NCBI GenBank assembly: GCA_964020975.1
Contig: OZ026625.1
Location: forward strand, 42,730,794 to 42,794,793
DNA: 64,000 bases
DNA from: Hermodice carunculata
Lineage: Eukaryota; Annelida; Polychaeta; Eunicida; Amphinomidae
Direction: 5' to 3'
Part shown: piece by piece, positions 21,346-33,100 of the stretch
Position numbering within the stretch: the stretch's first letter is position 1
How the letters are laid out: every line of letters begins with the position of its first letter
The notes under the pieces: generated by a model
The model's database searches: none
Seen by the model: only the letters and a program-made list of their open reading frames with translations
What the model was told of the DNA's origin: nothing
Made by a program: the position numbers and the translations under genes

Positions 21346-23278
21346 AATTGAATATGTAGGTACAAAAATTGTTATCTTCTTGTACCGATCTATAGCCTCA
21401 CTTTGTGAAACTGAATATCTTGCCCCTTTTCCAGTGTCGTTTCAACCTTGCCAACTGAAGCCACGCATTATATATACTCTACTCATATGTACAATGTGCA
21501 AAGCGCATCACGAGAGTTTTAAGGTTTCGTGAAGTCGGAAGCAATGTGTTAAAACATGGATTATGGTTGGTTCATACACATGCCACTTACACAGTTCATC
21601 ACCAGGTGTTTGGAAAGAACTTGTGTTCTATCTTGACAAAATGTCTGGACTAAATATTCCATTGTTCAGAATATATGTATATAATTTAAAACACACATAC
21701 ACATATAATATATATATATATATATATATAATATCATCTATTTAGCTGACTTTTTATCGTATTGTTGACTACTGCCTTGACGATCTGGACTTTTCTCTAG
21801 GCATTACGTGTTTCAGGTCTAAAAAAGAATTATAATCTGAAACTAGAAATTTCTTTTTCTGGAACCATTTTTACTTGTTTTCTTAAAATTTGTACGTTTT
21901 TTCTCGAGACTCTTGAGTTTAAAATATAACAGATTTCTATTTAAGACACAATACATTTAAACGTTTCTCGATAATTCGACTTCAAAACCTAGAAATTTCA
22001 ATTTCTTTCCTCGTGAGATTAAAATCATAATACTCAAAACTTTTATTTGGGTTCCTCGAAAGTGTAAGTGTTCTTCGAAGTTTGGAGATTATTTCCAAAT
22101 GAAGACATTCAAAATCAAAAGTTTTCCCAACATTGTCACTGTATCCCATTCACGTACCCTCAAGATGTCTATTTTTAGATTTTGGTGCATGGTATTGTCT
22201 TGATACATGGAAAAAACATTTCTTGGGTTGTAATGTCACCTGTAACACGGATTCTTACTACTGTGCAAGGTCTTAAAATTTTCGTGCGGTTTTCCAGATA
22301 GACACACATAGAAATTAATAAAATGGCTCCCACTTTGGCAATTCCGAAAACGCCCAATGTAATTCCAAAATTGTAACGACACCCACAACGCACAGCACTT
22401 TACACGCATTAAACCTGTAAGAATGAAACACTAGCTAAAATTAGTGGTTATGGCAGGCACATCAAGTATGACCTGCGTACCTCAGGAAAACTCGGACCGT
22501 CATAAGCCAAGAGCTCGTGAGCAATCAACCCCTCATGACAAGTTCATGCACACAAAACCAAGGGGCGGAGTATAACTTACGTATCATAAGTAAACTTGCG
22601 TTATTGAGTTCATAACTAAACAAATATTAAACATCATATAATGTTCAAGCTTACAGAACACAAATGAAATTCACTTAATGTGTATACAGTGCAATTAAAA
22701 GTGCACTCCTGCTTTATTTCATACAACATGCATCGAACGTAAAATATATTGGGTAAAAATGTGTACCACAGCTGTTAGGTCTCTTCCGTGAAAACCACCA
22801 GTGAACAATATGGCAATTATAATGACAATCTTCATGTCCATTTTGTTATTGTTTGGTGTATTTTGCTTAGCCGAACATATTTTACGAATTCAGAAATGAT
22901 AGTCTTTATATTTGACGCTCTTCAAACGTGATATGCGCTGGTCTACTCATAGGACGAAGTGTAAAATACTTTATGGGCACTGTCTGGTCCATTAAACAGC
23001 AATCCCTTCACTCAGTAAGCTTCTTGGCCAAAATGTGAAAGTCAAATGTACATGTCCAAAAGTTATACCTTCAGAACTGGGATGTCAGGACTCCCCAGTA
23101 TAAATCTACATAAAAATGCATGTATTAAAAGCGAAAGATCAGCACAATATTATATTTATGATATTATTGGCCACAACTGCAAAAAATAATTGGCGATATA
23201 ATTTAAAATGGTTTACATAGTTCGAAACATGTGATCTACTTTTATATTTAGGCCCTCAACGGAAAAGCGCAATTATAC
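21346..23278. other. Intergenic stretch downstream of the receptor gene
   Basis: There is no gene. A short (TA)n run sits near 21700-21731. On the minus strand an AATAAA hexamer occurs at 22713-22718, about 560 bases past the receptor stop codon. It is a candidate poly(A) signal, not proven. Confidence 0.4.
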
Positions 23279-26200
23279 TTAGTACTTATAAAGAGTTGAC
23301 TTGTTTTTTAAAATGCTTACTTCTGCAATAGTTTGAGCCTCTTTGCAGGTAGTGCATATGTCCTTATGCTTTGCATTCCGTTTATGGCTGGACTCGGAAA
23401 ACACAAAAATAAGAAGTGGATGTATTGCTGATTTACTTGGCAAAAATACAACTGTATACCATGCTGAAAACCGACCTGGAATTTCCAAACCGTATAGCCG
23501 ACTGAAACCAAAGAGTGCACGTGACAGCCAGTAGAGTGTGCAGATCGCAAACATAGGTAACAATCTCATATTTAAATCACTGAATATTTTGTCGAATCCC
23601 TTATTCTTTGATTCAAATGTTTTAGCCAATCTTCTCTTTCTTTGTCCATAAATGCTCTGCACAACTAATACAAATCCAATGATAATCATTATGGTTCCCG
23701 TGGATATATAGATTTCCATGAAGATATCCCACACCAGGTGAGCCTCCCTTCTTGGTTGCCTGTGAAAGACTGAACAAATACCACTCTGCAAGTCAGCATC
23801 TCTAAATATACCTAAAATAGGCACAGCAATGGCAGACATGAGTAGACCAAAAATCCATGCAGATGTGGTTAAAATGCGTAAATGGTGCAAACCAACCTCT
23901 TTGTGCAGCCCTGACAAAATGGTACTTTCAGCAACCATGATTGAATAAAGCAAAATGGTCGTGGTTGTTGAAAACATGTCCAGCCAAGCTGCCATTTTGC
24001 AGGAAGTGCTATCAATCCATTTGTGTGCCTGTTCAATGTATTTTCCCTTAGCTATTTCATTTTTCACCACAATCACAGTTAAGTATGCTGTGGTGCACAT
24101 TTCACACAAAAGGATATTTCTGAACGCAAATTCTACACCTGCCGACAGATTGATCTTATTTATCCCTAACATATAGAGCATAGCACATAGTATGCTTATT
24201 GAGAGGACCACCCACACACCAATACCAATTGAAAAATCAGCAATAAGACCGCCACAATTAGAAATTTTGTCGGCGTAAGGTTCACATTTTTTAACGTTCA
24301 AAGACACACAACACAGCTTAAAGTCACTTGTCACTAATTGGAGATTTTTGGGTTCCTTCAGGGAGTGTAATGTGTCTTTATCTATAATTAATCTATTGTT
24401 TTCTTGTATATTAAGGTAGGATAAATTATGCAATCCTTCCATCATCCCCTTGCTGATGTACGAGATACTATTTTTCTCTAGGTGCAAAGTCTTCAGGCTT
24501 TTTAAACCTACAAAAGCTTTGTTCTGAAGTATATTTATTCCTTTGTTACTCAGATCAAGAACTTGCAAGTTGTCAAGACCCTTAAAAGCGAAGGAATTTA
24601 ACACCTTGAATACGTTTCCAGTTAGATCAAGATATGCTACCCTTTTGAGAGTTTTAAAAACCCCCGAGGGTAAAGAATTTATCTTATTATAGCTTAAGTC
24701 AAGGTGCAGAAGATTTGGTAGTCCTACAAAAGCTCCATGATACAGCGATTGTATACAGTTTCTTGAGACATCCAACCTTCCCAATCTTGGAAAATGTAAA
24801 GAAATACGTCTGATATCTTTTATTTTGTTCATAGATAAGACTACTGAGCTCCACACTGTAAAGGCAAATGTTGTTTGCTGCAATTGTTTGTTCTTACACT
24901 CAACAAAAGCTCCGATACAGGTACAGTTTGCAGGACATTGATTTTTGAAGTTACAAAATTGTTCATCATCACGAGAACCGTGGCAGTGTATTTCGCTGTC
25001 ACAGACTTCATGTTGATCTAGGCAGAACGATTCTTTTCTGCATCTAAAAAGGCCAGGGCAGCTGTAATTTTGACACTGTTTCTCCTCTATTCCATACGGA
25101 CAGTCCCATCTACCATTGCAGACCATGCGAACAGGAATGCAATATGTGTTTGGGCACTTGAACATGTTTGGACAAGTTACATTTGTACAATCTGACAGAT
25201 GGGCTGCATTGGGGCAACCATTATTTTTCCCCACGTGATTTTGATAAAATACACATATATCCTGCCTTTTGAAGCACTTTTTATGCCGCAGTAGACAAAG
25301 CTGCTCCTCGCCTTCAAATGCTTCAGGACATATAGGTTTGGCCTTGCTTCCATTTACATAGTCAGCGGGTGCTTGCACTATTATTGCAGTCGCTTCTTCT
25401 CGAGTTTTGATTGTTTCAAATGATATTGTTCCATTCTCATCTTCAAATAATAAGCCTTTACAGTCTGTTTCAAGGTCATTAATGAAATTCATAGGAATGC
25501 AATTTCCACCTTCACAGCGAAAATGCCCCTCACATTTGCACAAAGTTTCAACTTCATCAGAGCCATCAGAACAATCAGGATAAAAGTTACATATCTTTTC
25601 TTTTAAGATACATTGATTATTAGTACATTGGAAGGACGAATTGTCACAACGTATATTTCTGACGCACCCATTTTCATCAGAATTATCAGGACAGTCTTTG
25701 TAGAAATCGCAATACAGAGAAATGGATATGTTTGTGCCATCTTTGCATTGAAATAAGCGTCCAGTCCATGGGCACAGTTCTTCGTCCGTCCCTGAAAGAC
25801 AGTCTCTTCTGCCATCGCACTGTGCATCTTGGATAATGCAGGTGCCATCTGAACACTGATACTGGTTATTCATGCAAGATAAGTTTATTTGTTGAGGTAC
25901 TGTTTCACAAATTACATTAAACACATCACTGCTATCGCATCTTTGTCCTTCCACAACATGCCATTTAACAAAAGTGTTTATTCTATATGCTCTTAAAATG
26001 TTACATATTTGGCCTTGTGACAGCGCCCAAAGTGACCCATACTGTGGTACAAATTTGATAAATTCCAAGAACTGTGATACCTTAGTTTGGACTGAAATAT
26101 ATGACATGTTTAAGACAGTGCTGTTATATTGAAGTGAAATACACTTTCTATATGCATTGTCATACCCGAGTGGCTTTGTAATATTCCCATAGCTTGAGTA

Positions 26201-26629
26201 AATTCGTATGCATAGTCCTTCAGCCCAATGCCATCCAAGTGGGCAAGCATTCTTCCCTCTTTTTAATACATTCATATACATGTGACTCACTATAAAGGCA
26301 CTGTTCAAATTGGTTCCTGTGATGTTATTAGGCAAGTTTCCTTGATCTACTCTTTTGGCTGGTGCTTTGCAGACGTACCCACTGTACTTGAGAGGAAAAC
26401 GACAAGGGATTTTTATCCAGTTACTTGAAACATGTGGACTTGTCAGCAGCATGACAGTGCAACGTGAAGGTATGTCCTTAGAGGGTTGTGGAATGATATG
26501 CATGAACTTTTCAACTAGTATGCTCAGACGCTCTGGGAAAATGAGGAATGGCGATACAGAATCCTGAAATGGATGGTACCAGTCTGCAAATACCAGGCTG
26601 TTGTTGTCAACCCATCGCAACTCACTAGT
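23279..26629 (-). CDS. GRL101-like G-protein-coupled receptor with lectin-like, LDLa and LRR modules (large 3' exon, 5' exons missing)
   Basis: One open exon of about 1116 codons. Numbering from 26620: residues 1-90 are the second half of a C-type-lectin-like domain (LRWVDNNSLVFADW, CTVMLL, NWIKIPC, SGYVCK), and 125-238 a second, degenerate one. LDLa modules follow at 249-283, 289-319, 324-361, 483-516 and 520-556, with degenerate Cys-rich stretches near 362-388 and 430-475. An LRR N-cap is at 561-580, about seven LRRs at 590-760 and a Cys-rich cap at 769-790. Seven membrane segments lie at about 797-820, 828-852, 874-903, 914-938, 962-991, 1018-1043 and 1050-1076. Cys 874 and 949 are placed for the usual extracellular disulfide. 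Domain order matches snail GRL101 and relaxin-receptor-related LGRs. The frame begins in mid-domain behind a 3' splice site (TTATTATTTTCAG at 26630-26642), and its first codon is not a start. DRY and NPxxY are not conserved. The ligand is unknown. Confidence 0.9.
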   Translation of the reverse strand, partial: TSELRWVDNNSLVFADWYHPFQDSVSPFLIFPERLSILVEKFMHIIPQPSKDIPSRCTVMLLTSPHVSSNWIKIPCRFPLKYSGYVCKAPAKRVDQGNLPNNITGTNLNSAFIVSHMYMNVLKRGKNACPLGWHWAEGLCIRIYSSYGNITKPLGYDNAYRKCISLQYNSTVLNMSYISVQTKVSQFLEFIKFVPQYGSLWALSQGQICNILRAYRINTFVKWHVVEGQRCDSSDVFNVICETVPQQINLSCMNNQYQCSDGTCIIQDAQCDGRRDCLSGTDEELCPWTGRLFQCKDGTNISISLYCDFYKDCPDNSDENGCVRNIRCDNSSFQCTNNQCILKEKICNFYPDCSDGSDEVETLCKCEGHFRCEGGNCIPMNFINDLETDCKGLLFEDENGTISFETIKTREEATAIIVQAPADYVNGSKAKPICPEAFEGEEQLCLLRHKKCFKRQDICVFYQNHVGKNNGCPNAAHLSDCTNVTCPNMFKCPNTYCIPVRMVCNGRWDCPYGIEEKQCQNYSCPGLFRCRKESFCLDQHEVCDSEIHCHGSRDDEQFCNFKNQCPANCTCIGAFVECKNKQLQQTTFAFTVWSSVVLSMNKIKDIRRISLHFPRLGRLDVSRNCIQSLYHGAFVGLPNLLHLDLSYNKINSLPSGVFKTLKRVAYLDLTGNVFKVLNSFAFKGLDNLQVLDLSNKGINILQNKAFVGLKSLKTLHLEKNSISYISKGMMEGLHNLSYLNIQENNRLIIDKDTLHSLKEPKNLQLVTSDFKLCCVSLNVKKCEPYADKISNCGGLIADFSIGIGVWVVLSISILCAMLYMLGINKINLSAGVEFAFRNILLCEMCTTAYLTVIVVKNEIAKGKYIEQAHKWIDSTSCKMAAWLDMFSTTTTILLYSIMVAESTILSGLHKEVGLHHLRILTTSAWIFGLLMSAIAVPILGIFRDADLQSGICSVFHRQPRREAHLVWDIFMEIYISTGTIMIIIGFVLVVQSIYGQRKRRLAKTFESKNKGFDKIFSDLNMRLLPMFAICTLYWLSRALFGFSRLYGLEIPGRFSAWYTVVFLPSKSAIHPLLIFVFSESSHKRNAKHKDICTTCKEAQTIAEVSILKNKSTLYKY

Positions 26630-27853
26630 CTGAAAATAATAAGCAATAACACGTGTGCAAGTTGCATTCCATGGGAATTTTCATGTTACACTCGAAATCC
26701 CTCTGCATGACTTCCTCTGAAACGGGCAAGATACTTTCCTTTACAGGAAGGAAGTGTACATCACCACCTCAAATGACCAATTCATACATATATTATAGTA
26801 TGTAGTAGATAGGACGTCATTTTGGAAACAGCTAAGACTTCCATAAGTAGAGCTAAATTGGTATAGCACTGCAGGGGTCAATTTACAAATCATTCTACAT
26901 CATAATGTGATCTGGGGCAATGCCTGTTTTAAACGAAACTGTGACCCAATTTCCCGTAAACCTGTCATCCGGTTCTTGGACCAGGTTCACCTGGATTGAC
27001 AACAAAACTGTGTTCAGTTCTCAAACAAATGCATTAGGAGTTGCAAATTACCTGTTTGTGTGTACATAGAGACGGGATTCCTATTTTGTTCAAATTATTC
27101 ACCACTGCAGGTATACAGTACCTCAACTGGGCATACAATACTGACATAAAGGTGGTATAAAATGTTGACAACGTAACTACCCTTAGCTAATCAGAGGGCT
27201 TGTGGAGGATACAAAGGAAAGCTGCAAAGGCTGTTTTCCAGACACAGCCTGTTGACTGATCAATGATGTTAGCATTTTCATCAAAAAAGTGAAAAGAAAT
27301 AATTGGTTTTGTCTAGTTAAGACTGGTTCCAATATTTCATTTTACATATATTAGCACTGGTTCAAAGCTATTCTGCACGGGGTTGAAAAATGCTGCTTCC
27401 ATGTGAAATACATCGAAAGCGTATAAAGTACCAGCTACAACTCGAATTGATTAATGTTTGTCACAAGAAAACGCTATTCCTGTTACATGTTATGCGGTTT
27501 ACTACGACAGTTTCATACCCAATATATATACAAAAGCCCTCATGCATGTCTCTTTCTATAATGTACAGTACGTAAGTGAAATTCCATTTGTCAGGCTTTT
27601 CAATACCTTTAAGCGTCACGTTTTGACTCAGTCAACCGCTTTCCCTGTCTTATATTGGAGGCAAAACGTGCCCAACGCACATCACAGAAGGTTTTACCTG
27701 GACTGTTCATATGGTATCTCCTCTCCTATGTTAACTGGAGATATGCGTGTGCTTAAATGAATGGTTGATTTATTAGATATATAGATCTAGTATAGTTATT
27801 GCAAATGAGAGCACATGGATATTTGTTGAAATTAGCAATGAAAGTCTTTGTCT
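26630..27853. other. Probable intron / upstream region of the receptor gene
   Basis: On the minus strand this lies 5' of the receptor exon's splice acceptor. I searched for the missing first half of the lectin-like domain (W...C...A...C...L pattern) and did not find it here. Small open frames on the plus strand (27390-27575, 27458-27760) show no domain. Confidence 0.4.
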
Positions 27854-27899
27854 ATGGCTACCTCGAAAGTCACTAATGGTGTGGTTCTGTGTCCAAATG
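27854..27899 (+). CDS. Candidate first coding exon, unknown gene
   Basis: ATG at 27854 starts 15 codons (MATSKVTNGVVLCPN) that run directly into AATG|GTAAGA, a strong 5' splice site at 27900. The frame would be split in phase 1. No downstream exon could be assigned: plausible acceptors near 28314 and 28372 give no recognisable protein. The call rests only on the ATG-plus-donor pattern, so chance is a real alternative. Confidence 0.25.
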
Positions 27900-29808
27900 G
27901 TAAGAAACTTCTGGGATGACATTATGTTATGTTGAAAATGGATTGTTTATTTTCTGGATATTTTAGGGATTGCCCTTGGCAGTTTTTCATTTGTTGTAGT
28001 TTCTGGTCCGTTTATCTAAATTTGCTTGTAAACTATGAATCTGGATAATATACACTTAGCTATGAGTTGTTGCAGAAAAGCACTGATAGACTTACTTTGC
28101 AGTCCACGTATCATAAAGGTTGCATGAAATCTCAGTTAACTGACTATTTCGATACACTGAAAATATTCTTTGCATTTTGCACACATCAAAAACTAAAAAG
28201 TTTAGTTACACCTGTCAGATTTGATACGAAGTTGTGTCCACTGTAATGCAAATTCTATTAGTTTAAAGATAGGAGGATAGCGTTAAATCTTCTTGACCTT
28301 TATAGGTTGGCAGGTAAATCAACTATTTTGCATTCATGGGTGTTGTGACATGAATGGAATTTTCGAGTTTTTCAGTGTGTTTCCAGTTTGTGCTACTAAA
28401 ATATATCCTTGCGTGTGCGGTATCAGGCCATATTGTTTTATGTTGGTTGTAATCTGTGAATATGGGTGGTATAGTTTATCAAATCTAAATGGAAAAGTAG
28501 CTGTGTTTTTAACAACTACATACCTGGATTCAAGCACATATGAACCATGATGACGACCCTTCATTAATGCATTTGGCTATTCCAATCAGATCATACATTG
28601 CATTGGCTGTAATACCGAAGTTGTAATTTGCTGCCAGCTGCAAACTGTCATGGGATAGAGAGAGAGAGAAAGAGCGAGAGAGAGACAGACAGACAGAGAG
28701 AGAGAGAGAAAAAAGAGAGCACTGTAAGAGTATGATAAATACGATATTTTATATGGAATTTCATACGACACTGTAACTTTATGCAGTGTGGTCAAGGAGC
28801 ACTAGTTCGTGCTTGATCGAGTGCAGTACAAAAGTAGGTCATGGCAATGGGATGAAAGGCCAAAATGTGATTATTATGTCTGGCATTGAGGTTCACAAGG
28901 GCTTCAAGCAGACCCTGTCTTGACCTCCACACTCCCTTTACCCATCACCAACTGAACATCTCTTGGAAGTGTTGGGTTGCAGAATTCAAGACTGGCACAC
29001 CTATACCTCAGCTACACTTGTAATCTTGTTTCACCGCCAAAGATATCCACGATGGTCCACAGTATGCTCACGAATGTGAAAGAGTTCCTACAGAAACACA
29101 GAGGGCACATTTGCTACAATCCACCAAGATATGCGTCCAAGCAAATATGAGAGGGCTTTTTCAGGACCACCTCACTGTTTAAAAGAGTGGTGAAATCAAA
29201 TGGTACCACAAACCAAACACTATCCCCACACGTACCATGTATGTTCGTGGCAGAGTGGCATATGAACAGCTCCTTTTACCAGGAGTATACTTCTGTGTTC
29301 ACTGACTATCCACATAAACGTTTATCAATAATTTGGTCAAATATGCTATCTGTATATGTTTTTATCCTTTCCTCTGACCATAATAAGGTCCATCTTTTGT
29401 CCACCACTAACGTATCCTGCCCTCTGGTTGCCATCGTCCTCAAGCCACCAGTTTAAATCATCATGTTTCTTTCAGTTATTCCTTTATTTTAAGAAAAATA
29501 ACAAAACTTTCAATTGTAACCTCATCGCAGTCATATAAAGATATGAATGTGTGTTGACATAGAAAGCTAAAATACGAATGTAAAAGGATACTCTCCTGAG
29601 TTTTACACCATGTTGAATTTTGGTTCCTGGGCAACCGTAGTAACAAATCCAACGAGCCCTGGGCAATGTACTCTCATGTAAATTTCCTTCTTTCTCATGC
29701 AGCAATAATTAAGATACAATCACAAGACAAAATTTACTTTGATTGTATCCACTTTGCAATCAAATTTCCTGTAGACGTCAAAGTTTGTACTGGCGAGCGT
29801 AGGTCCGC
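27900..29808. other. No gene recognised; one GA-rich microsatellite
   Basis: A GAGA/GACA-type simple repeat lies at about 28654-28718; the Ser-Leu frame on the minus strand is its artefact. Other small frames show no domain. Confidence 0.5.
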
Positions 29809-30054
29809 CATTTTAAACATGCTTGTACCGGAAAACCCACTCTATGATGTCAACAAAGATAGTAATTTGATTATTCGGGATTCTCCCATATAATGCTAAC
29901 ATAAATAATAACAAAATTACGTTTTCCATATGACACGTACCTTTGTTATTATTTCCGTGGTCATTGAATAATGTTTCACCTTATTTTTATGTGGACAACT
30001 TTGATTTTGCACACACATACAAACACAGAAAAAAACTCAGAAAAATTTACTTAC

Positions 30055-30106
30055 AGGCCCGTGCATTAGGCCTATGTAAACCTAGTACACGTAAGTACGA
30101 CGCCAT
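30055..30106 (-). CDS. Candidate first coding exon with mitochondrial-type leader
   Basis: On the minus strand the context AAAATGGCG begins an ATG at 30106, followed by 17 codons (MASYLRVLGLHRPNARA). The exon ends at a consensus 5' splice site GTAAGT (30049-30054) in phase 1. The peptide has Arg/His spaced through hydrophobic residues and no acidic residue, as in mitochondrial presequences. AAAATGGCG resembles the YY1-type AANATGGCG start-site element of animal genes. A second AAAATGGCGG start lies 295 bases downstream at 29811 (MADLRSPVQTLTS). No second exon was identified. Confidence 0.35.
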
Positions 30107-30189
30107 TTTATTATGGTTCATCATCAGATTTGCTTTGGCGCTACAATTTTAGAATTATTTCTGATCAAAGCTACAGGAAATCATGGTAA

Positions 30190-33100
30190 GATTATAACTA
30201 TAAGAAGCTTTACCTAAACATTGATATTGTGTCTCTATAAGAGAAGACGTTTATGTCTGGAATTTTATGAACTCTTACAATTCAAAGTTAGTTCTTCAAA
30301 ATAGGTGTATCCATGTTTTTTACAATGCTTGCCAATGATATGCCACAGCATTGCCAATTCACGCCATAGGCATATAAAATATATATAATTTAATATATTT
30401 GTGCGGCCAAACAAGCAGCTTTAAATAATTCAACTGTCTTATAAAGTTAGAAGGGTAAGCCTGGGCTTCTTTAAGAAAAATTCATGTGTATTACACATTT
30501 GGAAAATTAGGCCTACTTTATGAAGAACTTCGATCTCTAGGCCTAAGTACATTCAGATGCTCTATACATAATATTAAGCATGAACATTAGTATTCTTGTT
30601 GTTATTATTACCGGTATTAAAGATACATACGTGCCATATACGCATAGTACAAAATCCTGAAAGTTGAAGAATTTTTATTTTCACAATTTTAAATGGCAGT
30701 TGCCCTACGTGTTTGACCTTAATTAAGCAAAGTTTTTAATATTGGTGCTTTTCATGTCTGGCAATTATAATAATAATAGAAAAATTATAAATCTATGCCA
30801 AATTATCATGCTTAAGGTACTAAATATAAAGTTTACATGATATTTGTATATGAGAGTTGTTTTTATAATGAAGTCGAAAGTGTTACCAGTATACAAATAC
30901 TTCTTTCGGGGTCAGATTTAGTTGTAAAGAGAAGGGAGGGATTTAAAAGTATAGACCCATATATTTTACATGGATTGACAAATAGGCTAAGCCTAAACCG
31001 TGCACAGTCAGAGTGGTAGGAACTCTTTCCACTTGCTTCGCCAGCTGTGAATGGAAGCTTGGCCACTGATGTGAAATGCTAGCGTGTTGCTGCTCTGCGA
31101 ACTTGCACCCCAAAGAAGGGAAGGATTTAATAAATCGTGTAGGCCCAAGTAAGTATATTTGTATCGGTTTCGGGTGAATCATAAAGGTAATAATAGTCAG
31201 ATCATTGAAAGGAGATGTAAGCAAATGAATGAGTCTATATATGTCATTGTGAGAATGAAGATTATCTAAACCCAAGAGACGAAAGTTTTTGAAAGATTAT
31301 TTGAACTAAATCACAAGCTTTCCATTGAATAGTGTACCTTTTGTGGCTTGTGTTCGCCTGCTTAATACCTCTTCAATTACTATCCTTTCCTATTTTGTGT
31401 GTCTCATCATAGCATATTTTTCTGAGAGCTGTTTTTTATTTTTTGTTTGCTTTTTTATTATTTACAGCCAACCTTTGTCCATATTTCCTTCCTGTAACAT
31501 CATACTACATGAAAATTGCAAATTCGATGTGGTAAGTGAGCTAGTTATGTAGTTGCGTACCCACATTGAAGTACTCGAAATGTTAAATATGTGCAAATTG
31601 GAAAAAACAAAAAATTCTAAATTGCCCATAACTTCAAATGTTTGACAGAAGGAACGTCATTTCAAATTATATTCATAAGACTCTGGTATTTGGCAACCCA
31701 ACAGATAGGAAACATAAGTTATATATACATATCATGTTGTGGCCTTCGCCTGGTAGAAGTAAAGTTCTGATTGAACATTTTCGTGAAAGCATACGCGCCC
31801 TATATAGGGACACAAGCATCTTTGCTTTGAAGCAAATATCCCTTTCTTACTTTTACTCTGTCTTTTTCTTTCTTTTCTTTCTTTCTTTCTTTCTTTCTTT
31901 TCTTTCTTTCTTCCTTTCTTTCTTTCTTTCTTTCTTTTTTTACCTTTTTTCCGATTTCGAGGGGTTTTTTATTGTTAAAAGTTGCCCAACAGACGTTTAA
32001 TTACAGCACAATTTCTATTCATTATATTGTCATGAAATGAGATATTGGTACCCAAATTTATTCTCTTTGGAAACTTTAATGATCAAATTTTTAGGTACAT
32101 ACTGACTGTAGCAATGTATTTCTAAAGTCTATATAGATAGCAGCACCTCCTGGCAGGGGTTGCTTAGTGGTTCTGTAAAACTAAAAAAGGGCAGTAATCA
32201 CCAGTGTCCGTGTGTCCTGGAATTGCAGAGATCAATACTGGAATCATCCTCAGGATAAATTAGAAGAATTGGAGCCACTGGTCTGTAAATCAAAGGTGGG
32301 ATTTGTTTAATAAAGGTTTTGTGCAATATTTGACTGATTTAAAGCTGGCAGAACCATATGTCAAGGTATTTGCATGCAAGGCAACACTAAAATCGTAATT
32401 CCTATGTAAATGCCATGTTTTGCTTACATAGCACTCAAGATGGTATCACTGAAACCCCTGAATTTCATTATGATCAAGGTATACAGTAGTAATAGTTGTA
32501 ATGACTTGAAGATTCTGTGAGTACAGTGTTTATTCCTCTGGACAGAATGTCAAATATATATTTGTACGACAGATGATGTGATTTTGTAGGGATACTTGTG
32601 ATAAGAGAATTATATATAGTCAATAGTTGGACAAATATGCAAAATAGTGTTACCACAAATATAAGTTCCACTCCTGATTTAAAATCCGGAACCTGCCAGG
32701 GTTCTCAGAGACATCCACACTGCTTACTAACCAATTTTGCAGTCTACCTGGTGTGGATTAAAGGTGAGCCTATCTAATATCTCCACAGGGGTGGGGATAT
32801 CCATTGCTCTATAGGAGTACGGGATATTTGCTCTGAGGTGCGGGCAGTTCATTTCTCCTGCAAGAGAAGGCGATAAACAGTACCCTCATTGCTTTCAGAA
32901 GGGGAAAATTCATTTCCCTGTTGGAGAGGCAGATAGTTCTTGCAAGATTTGCTCTATGAGAAATCCATCCAGGGACATGTGGGGGGGGGGGGGGGGGGAG
33001 GCATGTCTTCCCTCAAAATGACAACAAAGTAGTGTGCAAATAGGGGTTTGCTTACAAGTTTTCCAGTTGTGACCAGGTTGAAAAAAAACTTTTGGAGAAG

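Noticed and set aside
20312-21351. Plus-strand frames opposite LINE D
   Set aside because: Shadows of the minus-strand endonuclease and RT.
23343-24176. Small plus-strand frames opposite the receptor exon
   Set aside because: Shadow frames of the receptor coding sequence.
26618-26620. First codon of the long receptor frame taken as a start
   Set aside because: The codon is TTG, sits in the middle of a lectin-like domain and lies nine bases behind a clear splice acceptor, so it is exon-internal.
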